Source: Diogma glabrata
Taxonomy: Eukaryota > Arthropoda > Insecta > Diptera > Cylindrotomidae
Length of the DNA: 64,000 nucleotides
Assembly (NCBI GenBank): GCA_963693315.1
Contig: OY856187.1
Span: 788,837-852,836, forward strand
Direction of reading: 5' to 3'
The notes beneath the pieces were generated by a model that was not told where the DNA came from, did not search any database, and worked only from the letters and a program-made list of their open reading frames with translations. The position numbers and the translations under genes were made by a program. The stretch's first letter is position 1. Every line of letters begins with the position of its first letter. Positions 32,720-43,103 of the stretch are shown here, piece by piece.

Positions 32720-35646
32720 TTGCAATTGAACATTGAAGGCATAAGCAAGTCAAAAACAGAACATCTACAAAGAGTATTAAAAGACTTCGACATCGACGTT
32801 GTAATTCTGCAAGAAACGCATGCAGCAGATGAAGCACAACTTACCTCTAGAGGCAACGTTGTTGGCTACAAATTAATTAGTGCTATTTACCATCAATCAT
32901 ATGGATCTGCCACGTATGTTAAGTCAGAAATCATGAACTGAACCCATGTACTTACACAGACGGACAACGATATTCATCTTATTGTTGTTGATATATCGGA
33001 CATGAAGATTGTAAACGTATACAAGCCTCCTAATACAGGATGTCCAGCTGCTACCCTACCATTATTTCACCACCCAGCAATGTATACTGGTGACTTCAAT
33101 AGCCATCACCCCCAGTGGTCCTACTCAAACAACAATCCCAATGGTATACAACTGACTGACTGGACGGATGATAACAACATGTTCCTGGTATATGATGCGA
33201 AAGACATGAAACCTTTAGATCTGCTAGATGGCAACGTGATTACAATCCCGACCTCTGTTTTTCCACAAAAAACGAACAACGAAACCCTATTCCAATATCT
33301 AGGGCTGTCTTACAAGGTTTTCCACGCTCTCAACATCGTCCAGTAATTCTTGAGGTTGAAATCCAAATCCCACTCGTTAACTCTACTCCTCAACCTAGAT
33401 GGAATATTAACAAAGCTGATTGGGATAAATATAGGTTGGAGTTGGATGCAGTGATACGCTGGATCTCACCCATTCCTAAAAATTATGATAGGTTCGTTGG
33501 AGCCATCATCTCAACTGCAAAGAAATGCATCCCAAGAGGCTTCCGTGAAGAATACATTCCTGGCTGGAGTAGAGAGAGCGATAAATTATATGAGGAGTAC
33601 CTTAGTAGTGGTGAAGCAGACGTGGCTGATGACTTAATTTACTCACTGGACGCCGCGAGAAAGCAAAAGTGGATTAGCACTGTTGAAAACATTGATTTTT
33701 CCCATTCAAGTAGGGAAGCATGGAGTCTCCTTCGGAAACTGGGTGGCTCAAACTCCTTCACTCGCGCTAACAATGAAATAAATCCAGAGGACATTGCAAA
33801 TCATATCGTAAACATGTCTCGTTCTTCTATTAATCGCCATCATAAGAGAACAATTAAACGTACATTAAGAGAAATGAAGCGCAATTGCTCGTTTCCATCG
33901 AAGTATGCGAACTCTTTTAGTAGCGAAGAACTAGATTCAGGTCTGTCCCAAACAAAAAACGGAAAAGTAGCTGGCTACGATGGCATTTTTCCAGAATTTC
34001 TTAAAAAAGCTGGAAAAAATGTAAAACAGTGGCTAACTAAATTTTTCTCGAATGTCCTAGAAACCGGCAATCTACCAAAACATTTTAGGACTACGAAAGT
34101 GATAGCGATATTTAAGCCAGGTAAACCATAAAATGAACCAGGAAGCTATCGCCCGATGGCCCTTTTGAGCACCTGTTATAAATTACTAGAACGGCTCATG
34201 TACAATCGTATCGCACCGATATTGAATGATCAGATCCCAGTCGAACAAGCTGATTTTCATCCCAATCGCAGCTGCACTGACCAACTGCTTGCTTTAACAT
34301 CCTACATCGAAGCTGGGTTTCAAAAACAACTAAAAACAGGCGCAGTATTCATCGATCTCACTGCAGCATATGATACAGTCTGGCGAATTGGGATTATATA
34401 TAAGCTGTTCAATGCAATACCTTGTAGCACCATCTCACGTTTAATTAACAACATGCTGAGTAATCGTGTATTCAAAGTTCATCTAAATAATTCCTGTAGT
34501 AGGTCCAAAATGTTTAACAATGGTTTGCCACAGGGTTCCGTCCTGGCGCCATTACTTTTTAATTTGTACATCCATGACATTCCTGACACAACATCAAAGA
34601 AATTTGGGTACGCGGATGATTGGACCCTGGCCACTCAAAATAAAAACATGGGGGTCTTGGAAGATTTGCTGTCAACTGACCTGGCGATAATGAATGACTA
34701 TTTTCGAACGTGGAGCTTATTTCCTAATCTAAGTAAAACCGAGAGTTCTTGTTTCCACTTAAACAACAAACTGGCAAAACACGAACTATCAGTGTTATTT
34801 AACGGCACTGTCATTAAATACAATCAACAACCAAAGTACCTGGGTATTACTCTCGATAGAACTCTTTCTTATAAGCTCCACCTAGAGAATACGTCAAAAA
34901 AACTTAAAACGAGAAACAATATATTGCATAAACTGGCAGGCTCGACATGGAGTGCTACACCAGCAACCCTCCGCACAACTGCTCTAAGTCTGGCTTACTC
35001 AGTGGCTGAATACGGCGCACCAGTCTGGCTGAATAGCACACATACTCAAAAAGTTGACTGTCAGCTGCATGCCGCGATGCGTACTATAAGTGGTACTATC
35101 AGGTCTACTCCTTTACCTTGGCTCCCTGTGTTGAGCAATATCGCTCTACCTGCACTCAGACGCTCGCATGCACTCATCCGTGAACATAAAAAGGTCACCA
35201 ACAACATCACGTTACTCTTGCACGAATATTACGGTGACCACACTCGTTGTCGATTGAAGTCAAGAAAGCCACCACATAAAACTGCCAGCAACCTGCTGGC
35301 AACTAATTTTAATATCTTGGATGCCTGGGACACCTCCTGGCAACATTACAACACAACTGGCCTTTCTATTACTAACCCGACTTCTACCCAACCTGGTTTC
35401 GATTTGCCACGTCATACCTGGACTACATTAAACCGAATAAGAACGAATCATGGACGTTGTGCTGATTCTTTCTACAAGTGGGGAATCTCAGAGTCCCCTC
35501 AATGTGACTGCGGAGCTCCACAACAAACCATAAAACACATTGCAATAGTGTGCCCACTTCGACGATACGATGGCGACATCTCAGACTTCCAATTGGCAAC
35601 TCCCGATGTAGTAGCATGGATAGACTCACTCGATGTAAACATCTAA
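32720..35646 (+). pseudogene. Family-2 non-LTR ORF: endonuclease and reverse transcriptase
   Basis: Endonuclease with VVILQETH, KIVNVYKPP and GDFNSHHPQWS (to about 33350). Then the linker, and RT from about 33940 with NGKVAGYDGI, the altered ADFHPNRSCTDQ, catalytic FIDLTAAYDTVW (about 34350), NGLPQGSVLAP (about 34520) and GYADD (about 34608). The C-terminus contains a Cys/His cluster, CDCGAPQQTIKHIAIVC (about 35504-35555), usual in these elements, and stops at 35646. In-frame stops at 32939 and 34130 and a frame change near 33340 break it; from 34156 to 35646 the frame is open for 496 residues. Low damage suggests a fairly recent insertion, but the copy is inactive. Confidence 0.9.
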
Positions 35647-35860
35647 TGTTCAAATATACTGCCCAATGTTCAAATATTTTAATATTTTACTTTTTAACTT
35701 TTAACTAAAAGACGCGCAATCAAATCGATTGTAAGTTCATTTAATGTGTATCCATGTCTTGTTTTATGTAGATTTCATATGAAAATCTATCTATTTTAAG
35801 TTTTATTTTTGTTTTATTTTTGTTTTTAATGTGTCACAACAAAAACCATACGCTAAATAA

Positions 35861-35943
35861 ATATTCATCTCCTAGAGAATTCAACGCCACTAGCAGCCAG
35901 TCTCTATATTAAAATCTACCTCAACTCAACGCAGTATCATCCA
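35861..35943 (+). repeat. 3' LTR of the non-autonomous LTR element, last part
   Basis: Begins with the second ATATTCAT and ends ATCATCCA at 35943. Matches 26201-26280. Confidence 0.85.
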
Positions 35944-35945
35944 AA

Positions 35946-37617
35946 AAGTAGATAAGTCCAATATTTTTTTATTTAACAATATTTTTTGGTAGACACAAAT
36001 TGTTTTTCAGTGTTCTGTGGTTTTAAATTGGCTAATATGACAGCTTTAATTTTGAATTGTTGAACGACATATGTTTTTTAAATATTTTAAGTAATTAATG
36101 AAGTATGATGAAATTGATTATTTTGATAGTGAGTTCTTTAAACCGTTTGCTCTGGGAAAGGTCGGACTTGAAGTTCGATGATCAAATTTCCAATTTGCAG
36201 CAAAATTTTTGAATATTTTTGATGAGTATTGAGGTCCATTATCTGATTCAAGGATCTCAGGCACACCATGTACAGAAAAACAGCGTTATAAAAATGTAAT
36301 GACTTCTTGTGATGTTGAATGTGTCAGCTGTTCAAAATCAAAGAATCCCGAGTAGCTGTCTGCTAATACTATATAATCTTTACCATGAAGTGTAAATATG
36401 TCAGATGCTACGATTTGAAATGCATAATTTGGAATTGATTTTGCAATGATTGGTTCTTTTGTGTTTCGTCGTTGAGTTTTTTGACAAACTATGCAGCTTT
36501 CAACAAATTTCTTTATGTCATCATTTATACCATACCAATATAATATTGTTCTTGCTCGACTTGATGTCCTTAATGTATACAGAACAACATACGATTTATT
36601 TGACTTTTCGGGACAACAACTTTACGTCCTTTAAATATAAGTCCTTTGTATGTCGATAACTCTTCTCGAAAGTTCCAATAATTTTGAATATTTTTAGGTA
36701 ATTTGTTTCTGTCTTTTATATCTGGCTATCCGATTGTGATTATTTCTTGAAGATTTTGCAATTCCTCATCTTGTTTTGTAGATTTTACCATATCAGCATA
36801 ACATTCTTGAGTCATTGGCAAAATTACTTGAACTTGGATTTCTCTTTCGTTCATATTTGTAGAAACATCTTCGTCATTTTCGCAATCTCTGCTTAACGTA
36901 TTCGGAACCTTTTTTGTAGACGACTTGTGGATGATATTGCAAGACATCTAGTATGATTTTTTGAAGTCGTGGAGGTGCACTGTGAATAGACTTTTTGAAT
37001 ATTGATTCTAGTGGTTTGTGATCCGATTCCACAACTAGGTTTTTTCCGTAAATGTATTCATGGAATTTTTCGCATCCTATTTTAATAGCGAGTGCTTCCT
37101 TTTCTATTTGCGGATATAATTGTTGAGACTTGGTTAAAGCTTTTGTAGCGTATGCTACTGGACGTCCATTTTGAATTAATGCAGCTCCAATTGCTTTCGA
37201 ACTAGCATCTACGGATAAAACTACGTCTGCATTCACATCATAATACGCGAGTACTGGTGAAGATTTCAGCAAATGTTTTATTTTCTCAAACTCAAACGCG
37301 CTTGTGTGATTAGTTTCCCAACTCCAAGAAACATCTTTTGATAACAATGTTCGGAGTGGATCAGTTATTGCAGATAGATTTGCGATGAATTTATGTAGAT
37401 ACGTGATCATTCCAAGTATTCTTTGTAGTTCATCTCGATTGGATGGAATTTTTAACTGATTTATTGCCTCAATTTTATCTGGGTCTGCTTGGACACCTGA
37501 TATTAGAACATCGTCCATTGAACAATCAACATTGTCTATGCCTTCTAGAAGCGATGACATCATTTCTTGGAACAGCTCTGGGGCAGATGAGAGTCCAAAT
37601 GGGAGTTTGGTACAGCA
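35946..37617 (-). pseudogene. pol: gypsy-3 pol: RT second half, RNase H, integrase N-domain and core
   Basis: From 37617 down: LPFGLSSAPELFQEM (RT motif B region), SMDDVLISG where Y(V/L)DD is usual, DASSKAIGAALI and SDHKPLESIF (RNase H). Then, after frame changes near 36900, come integrase pieces including CIVCQKTQ (second Cys pair of the zinc domain) and a core with DNGPQYSS (about 36240). Several stops and frameshifts between 36900 and 35946. The left end is cut by the plus-strand LTR element; the C-terminal integrase part is at 25054-25646. Confidence 0.85.
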
Positions 37618-38789
37618 CCCGACAGACATTTTGTAACCAGCAGTACCTCTACAATCCCAATGTAACCGCTGAAAATAAAACTTTTATCTGTAAATATGAC
37701 GAAGACGAATTACGATACAAAACAAAATAAAAACAGTTTAAAAAACACAAATACTTCTTAAACTTTGTTTAAATTCTCGTTTGATAACCGCGAAAATTAT
37801 CGAAATGTGCCCGAGTATTTCCCGACATTAAAAATTAAAACACAACCACATTTTCAAATGATCAAACATTCTTCGTTGCGTCGAAAATTGTCGAAATAAG
37901 CCCGATCATTTGTTAGAATTTCATAAAAAGATAAGAAAAAAAGATCAACATTTGAAATTTAGTTACTTTTGTTTTGTTAGCGTGTTAACAAATAATTCAA
38001 AAAGCTGTTCAAAAAACAAAGTGGTTATAATTATTATTGGTAAGTAAATCTTAGTTCTCATAAATTTTTCAGTTTATAATAATTAAAAATAATAATTTTA
38101 ATTTTATTTTATTTAAATTAAATCAATTTATTATTTTATTTTTTCAGATATAATATTAGTATTATATTATTTAATTAGGAGTATTAATAAAAATATAAAA
38201 TATTTTAATATAAAAATAATTTTAAACTAAATTATAATGTTAATTAAAGCTCTAAAAGATAAAAAATAAAAATAAATATTAAAAGATTTTTACTATTTTA
38301 TATTTATCGAAACCACGACTGGAGGATGACTGAAAAGTAACTGTAATTATGTTCGTTAAATGAATAAAAACAACCGAAATGTAACCGACACAAACAACAC
38401 CTAATAACTGAAATATGCCCGTAATTGTGTACTAAAAATTACCAAAATGTAACCGACAAAAACATCATCTAATATCTGAAATATAACCGCAATTGTATCC
38501 GTCATATTACCAAAAACCGAAATGTAACCGACATAAATACCATCAAATACCTGAAATATAAACGTAATTGGGCCCGTCAAATTACTAAAATCAACTGAAA
38601 AGTAACTGAAATAGTAACCGTACGAATACTGAAATGTAACCGACTCGGTCCTCGTTCGGTAACCGTAACCGCCCATTGTCTGACCAAAATACGATAGCAC
38701 ATAAGTAACGTTACCACTTGTGCCCGATAACAGTCACCGGTAACATTTCGGTCTTTTTACGGTTACAAATAGTGAAATGGTTTGTCGGG
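37618..38789. mobile_element. 1.17-kb TIR element (MITE-like) with internal TGTAACCG repeats
   Basis: Left end CCCGACAGACATTTTGTAAC, right end (reverse complement) CCCGACAAACCATTTC, both with TTGTAACC within the first 30 bases. A TGC flanks the joints (3-bp duplication: GCA|CCCGAC and TCGGG|GCA on the plus strand). The two halves of gypsy-3 RT abut when it is removed. 38330-38700 is a diverged tandem array around GAAATGTAACCGAC and GAAATATAACCG. No transposase; the superfamily is not assigned. Confidence 0.78.
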
Positions 38790-39766
38790 GCAATATCTTC
38801 CCCACGGTGTTGCGAACGTTAAATATTGTTCAGTTCTTTTGCTGACTTTTATCTGCCAAAAGCCTTTATTGCAGTCAAGCTTTGTAAAGAACTTGGCACC
38901 ATGAATTTTAGCTGCTATTTGTTCTAGCGTTGTGAGTTGATAATGTCTTCTTTTTATATTTTTGTTGACATCTGACGGGTCGATACAAATTCTGATTTTT
39001 TTGTTTTTTCGAACCACCACCATTGGCCTAACGACTGGTGTAGCCTCGGTTATTTTTCTAATAACACCTAACTTTTCCATTTTGTTTAGCTCATTTTTAA
39101 CCTCTTCTTTTATAGTTAATGGGACTTTTCTCGCAGGTTTTATGTCGAATCTCGGATTTTCGACTAGATCTATATCATACTCGAAATTTTTTACACATCC
39201 AAGGCCTTGAAACATATCAGGAAATTTTATTTCGTTAACCGGACTTATGAAGTTTAATTCTTTGCAACCTTTGAGACCAATTATTGCTATTGTTGGTTTT
39301 GGTACAATTTTGAAGGTTAACCGTGTTTGAATTTTTCCATTTGCACACAATAGAGTTAATTCTCCAAGCACTTTCATTTTGTGACCGGTGAAAGATACGA
39401 TGTACTTTGTTTTACTCGATTCCAATTTTTGCCTAGTAAATTAGCAAAATTTTGTGAGAGGACGTTACATCTAGCTCCTGTATCCAGTTTTACTTTGGTT
39501 TCTTTATGATGTATGGAAACATTTTCAATCCAGTCATTCTCGGATATGCAGTCATCTATTGAACACAATAAAACTTGTTCGTCATCATCATTGTCTTCAT
39601 TTGATTCGGCAAAGATATCAACTTTATCATTTTTAGCTTTTGACGTCATTATTGCGATTTTTCTTTTTGATGTTTTACACATTTTACTGTAATGACCTTT
39701 AATAAAACATTTTGAGCAAACCTGTTTAAGGGAAGGGCATTCAATTTTTCTCGTGGCTTTGTCCAC
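38790..39766 (-). pseudogene. pol: gypsy-3 knuckle, protease and first half of RT
   Basis: 39766-39374 holds the knuckle CSKCFIKGHYSKMC and the protease site LDTGARCNVLS. 39425-38790, in another frame, continues to RT: VVRPMVVVRKNKKIRICID, catalytic FTKLDCNKGFWQI (about 38840) and TFATPWG just before the MITE. DTGA is intact, and so is the first RT aspartate. The two frames overlap by about 50 nt, which may be a decayed frameshift or simple damage. Confidence 0.87.
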
Positions 39767-40430
39767 ATCTGGAACGATTTATTGGGTTAAAATTTGACAT
39801 TTTAGAGCTTTTATTTTTGTAACTCTTTGATTTTATGACATTTACACTCAATTAGTCGTTTTTGCTTTCTAAGATTTGAATATGTTTTTGAGCTTGTTCA
39901 GCTGCTTTGCATAAGTTTATTGTTTTATCCAAGTCAAGTGCTTCTTCAGCTAACAAACGTTGTCTTAATTGGTTGTCAATTATGCCAATGACAATTTTAT
40001 CCTTGACTAATTCTTCGGCGAGTGTTTTAAAATCACAATTCTTTGATTGTTTCAATATTTTATTATAAAACTCGTCAAATGTTTCGCCTTTTTCTTGATA
40101 CATATTATTAAACGTGTATCGTTCAAAAGTAATATTTGTTTTTGGGGACGAAATATTTTGTAAACTTATTTTTTAGCACACTCAAATCTTTTTTCCCGTT
40201 CTCAGACAATTTCATATTATCATAGATTAATGTTATGTCTGGACATAAACTGACCATGAATGTCGCGCATTGGATTTCTGGAGATTTTTAGCTAATTCTG
40301 TAGCAGTTTCATACCATTCAAACTGCTGAAGCCATTGTTTCCAGGAATTTGCAACGTCACCATTTGTTATAGTAAAATTTTTAGGAGGCTTGCAATTCGC
40401 ATTTTGTCAAAACAATTTATTTTCTGTCAA
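39767..40430 (-). pseudogene. gag: gypsy-3 Gag
   Basis: Downstream (in sense) of the primer site. 40400-40290 encodes PPKNFTI...NSWKQWLQQFEWY, the opening of a capsid typical of K02A2.6-like gypsy elements. 40103-39852 continues with ETFDEFYNKILKQSKNCDF, VKDKIVIGIIDNQLRQRLL and a helical tail. Stops between the two parts and no clear start codon: decayed. Confidence 0.75.
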
Positions 40431-40590
40431 ATTTATTTTCACACACTTTTTGTTATTAAATAACTTATAATTTTTGTGTTACACTTACTTGTTATGTTCT
40501 GCAAATACTTAATCTTGAAGTTACTTGTATTTTTGCCACTTAGAACTTGATTAAAGTATTTTAATTTTGATTTTATCCATTCTGACACCA

Positions 40591-40694
40591 TGTAATGAAA
40601 CGCTATAGTGTGTGGTAAGCAGAACAGTGACATTTATTATTTCTAGGTTGGTACATATACATTAATATACAGTGTAACACTGATAACCATTACA
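40591..40694 (-). repeat. 5' LTR and primer site of gypsy-3
   Basis: 104-bp LTR (partner of 24668-24770). Directly after it on the minus strand (40590 downward) is TGGTGTCAGAATGGATAAAA, a primer-site-like sequence starting TGG. GTAGC follows at 40695-40699. Confidence 0.85.
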
Positions 40695-41190
40695 GTAGCA
40701 GCCATTTGTTGATTGATGTTACTGATTTCTTCCCTGGTAGGAGCCATCTGTTGGTTGATGGTAAGGCTGATCTCTTCCTTAGTTGCAGCCATTTGTTGAT
40801 TGATGTTACAGCTAATCTCTTCTTTAGTAGCAGCCATATTTGTATTTACTGTATTCAATTGCTGGTTTATTTCTTGTTTTGTCTGGCTTATATTCAAATT
40901 TATTTGCTGCATCATTGCCATTAACTGCGTAAAATCGAAATTTCCAGAAGGCAATGAACTTGTTGTTTCCGCAACAAAACTTTTCTGCTCCTCAGTTGCA
41001 ACTTAATCAGTATTTGTTGTAACCATTCCAAAGTGGTTACTTTCCACTTCTATTCCATTGGCTTGAATATCTTCTCGAAGTCGTAGCATTATTTCACCTT
41101 TGTTTCCACTCGTTGACAATCCACGTTGTTCTAGTTCCTTCTTTAGCTCAAGAACTTTTAATTCACTTAAGAAAACCCATATTAACAGCT
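40695..41190 (-). pseudogene. gag: gypsy-5 Gag, N-terminal part
   Basis: On the minus strand from about 41165: a SAP-like helix pair (ELKVLELKKELEQRGLSTSG) is followed by a stop near 41005. The frame then reopens as SGNFDFTQLMAMMQQ and a tandem peptide repeat, three copies of about 15 residues around INQQMAATKEEIS. The frame is cut by gypsy-3 inside that repeat and continues at 24667 with ATKEEI. The repeat makes alignment of the joint slightly ambiguous, but the GTAGC duplication fixes it. Confidence 0.8.
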
Positions 41191-41192
41191 AA

Positions 41193-41538
41193 CTAATCCG
41201 CCGATGTCACCAATGTTACGTTTTTCCAAACTTCCTTCGAATTTGCCTTACTCATTCGATAAACGCAATTCCCAAATCGCTTCAGAGTTCGATCACTGAT
41301 TAGTAAGCACAAACACCAGGTTTTATTTAGTATTTAATACCTTAATTGTTCCACAACAACAGGAAAAAAATACAGCAAACAATATTCCTAACTAGAATAT
41401 TCTTTCAACAGCTTCAGAAACTCCAACGGTTGATTGTAGAAATTTCCAGTAATACAACGCTTAAAATAATACACAAATTATTTCTACTCAATAAAACTTA
41501 AAACTTTATTCACAAAAACTGATTGAACCGTTTTTTTT
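41193..41538 (-). repeat. gypsy-5 primer site and 5' LTR (outer edge not found)
   Basis: The minus strand reads TGGTGACATCGGCGGATTAG from 41212. One base further out the LTR edge is CGTAACA (plus strand TGTTACG from 41214). The outer (upstream) edge of this LTR is not visible; 41538 is only where the next element begins. The second LTR of gypsy-5 is absent from the window. Confidence 0.5.
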
Positions 41539-42204
41539 AAAGTGGAATAAGTCCATTTCTTCATATATTGAGATATTTAAAGGTTTGCGAGATCGAGATA
41601 TTAATATAAAAATATAGGCAAACGTAACTAAAATTTTGTGATATTTTTCACACTTTAAACCTATTTAATTTTATTATTCAATAATACCTGCGTTCCTTTT
41701 AGGTAAACTTGCTACCCGAACCAAATTTTAAATGGAACGGCAATAATGTGAGGTGTCTTAGACTATTTTTCTAAGACTACAACCCAAATTTTGTCTTAGT
41801 GCAACTTCCCGACGTTGTTTTTGAGAATACATACAGTCAGCGTCAAAAAAAAGTGTACAGCAAATAGTTCAACATTTACGGACTAATATATCTTAAAATA
41901 AGAATGGAAAAATAAAATACATTTCATTTTTAAAAAGTGTATTAAGTATTAGTTTATTTTAACAAAAACAAAAATTCAATTATTTGTTGTTATCCTTGTG
42001 ATTTTAAAAAAATTGCGAAATGCTCTGATTTTACGCGTCAAAAAAAAGTGTACACTCTCACATTGTTTGATTGTTTTTTGTTATAACGGGATTTCGGATT
42101 TTTTCAACTAATTTTATTTTGTTTTGTTGCATTGTCGATACCTTCGTGTCAAAGATCCGTGCAGCTATTATTATCCCAATAATAATAATTTAATATTATT
42201 CAAC

Positions 42205-42671
42205 ATGGCCAAACAAACTACAATAGAAACACGTAATTTAGTGGTCAAATTAGCATCTCAAGGCAAACCTCTGAGGGAAATTGCTAGTATTATCGACAGA
42301 AGTCATAATATTGTGAAAAAAATACTATTCAAATTCAAACATTTGAGAAGTGTAGAAGATCTTCCCCGTTCTGGCAGGCCGCCAATTTTGTCAGTTGTGG
42401 ACAAAAGAGCGATAGCGCGAAGGGCTAGGGCTAATCCCTCTGAAAGTGCAGTCAGAATAGCTAAGAAACTCACACAAACATTAGGAGCAGGAATAAGTGC
42501 CAGTACCGTTTGCCGTGCTCTGCATGAAAATGGGTTACATGGTAGAACTCCGAGAAAAAAATCAGTTAATTCTAAGAAAAACCAAAAAAAGCGTCTCGGA
42601 TATGCAAAAAGCATATATTTGAAGACATTACTATTTGGAATAAGTGCTTATTCAGTGACGAGTGTAAAATA
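42205..42671 (+). pseudogene. Tc1-like transposase, DNA-binding half (left arm)
   Basis: ATG at 42205. MAKQTTIETRNLVVKLASQG opens the first paired-like helix-turn-helix, DLPRSGRPP is the linker with the GRPP AT-hook-like motif typical of Tc1, and a second helix-turn-helix runs to HENGLHGRTPRKK. A one-base loss after YAK shifts the frame; in the other frame the first catalytic aspartate context FSDE can be seen (about 42645), then the sequence turns into the opposite arm. The rest of the DDE domain is missing. Confidence 0.88.
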
Positions 42672-43103
42672 GACATTTTGTAAAATAAAAATATGCTTTT
42701 TTGCATATTCGAGACGCTTTTTTCGGTTTTTCTTAGAATTAACTGATTTTTTTCTCGGAGTTCTACCATGTAACCCATTTTCATGCAGAGCACGCCAAAC
42801 GGCACTAGCACTTATTCCTGCTCCTAATGTTTCTGTGAGTTTCTCAGCTATTCTGACTGCACTTTCAGAGGGATTAGCCCCAACCCTTCGCGCTATCGCT
42901 CTTTTGTCCACAACTGACAAAATTGGCGGCCTGCCAGAACGGGGAAGATCTTCTACACTTCTCAAATGTTTGAATTTGAATAGTATTTTTTTCACAATAT
43001 TATGACTTTTGTCGATAATTCTAGCAATTTTCCTCAGAGATTTGCCTTGAGATGCTAATTTGACCACTAAATTACGTGTTTCTATTGTAGTTTGTTTGGC
43101 CAT
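42648..43103 (-). pseudogene. Tc1-like transposase, DNA-binding half (right arm)
   Basis: Inverted copy of the left arm, start ATG at 43103. The protein differs from the left arm at roughly eleven positions in 135 (for example CRAL against WRAL, RRARAN against RRVGAN). It ends after KHIF, where it passes through the centre of the palindrome. Confidence 0.88.

Larger units (their letters stand above)
30591..35860 (+). mobile_element. Family-2 non-LTR retrotransposon (jockey/I group), nearly full length
   Basis: Flanked by the 8-bp duplication ATATTCAT. It starts GGGGTGTGGTAATAGAC and ends ACCATACGCTAAATAA with an A-rich tail. Order: 5' UTR, a 1.9-kb foreign insertion (about 30740-32655), endonuclease-RT frame (32720-35646), 3' UTR. 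It is inserted in the 3' LTR of the non-autonomous LTR element. It shares its 5' UTR and endonuclease with the piece at 13990-14409/18310-18468. A single ORF is seen, with no gag-like ORF1. Confidence 0.87.
25647..35943 (+). mobile_element. Non-autonomous LTR retrotransposon (tRNA-Trp primer), interrupted twice
   Basis: Direct repeats of 634 bp (25647-26280; 30031-30590 plus 35869-35943), each TGTGGCGAAC...ATCATCCA. A primer site follows the left copy, and the purine stretch GTGGGGAAG precedes the right copy. The internal region, less the 2.3-kb Harbinger-like element, is about 1.4 kb and codes for nothing recognisable, so it depended on proteins from another element; the tRNA-Trp primer is a habit of the CsRn1 group of gypsy. 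Target duplication is not clean (TAAG left, AAAG right). Inserted in gypsy-3 integrase. Confidence 0.78.
24668..40694 (-). mobile_element. Ty3/gypsy retrotransposon with 103-bp LTRs (gypsy-3), interrupted by other elements
   Basis: Outer ends are 103-104-bp LTRs beginning TGTAATGAAA and ending in TTACA, flanked by the 5-bp duplication GTAGC (24663-24667 and 40695-40699). It is read on the minus strand: 5' LTR, primer site, gag, protease, RT, RNase H, integrase, purine tract, 3' LTR. Pol is split twice: by a MITE at 37618-38789 and by an LTR element (25647-35943) within integrase. Without these inserts the element would be about 4.6 kb. Many stops; not functional. Confidence 0.88.

Noticed and set aside
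30591..35860. Site-specific R1/R2-type rDNA insertion
   Set aside because: The flanks are an LTR with an 8-bp duplication, not 28S rRNA sequence.
38401..38700. 100-codon minus-strand open frame rich in Tyr, Phe and Ser
   Set aside because: It is a translation of the TGTAACCG minisatellite inside the MITE; the periodicity of the protein follows the DNA repeat and no family is recognised.
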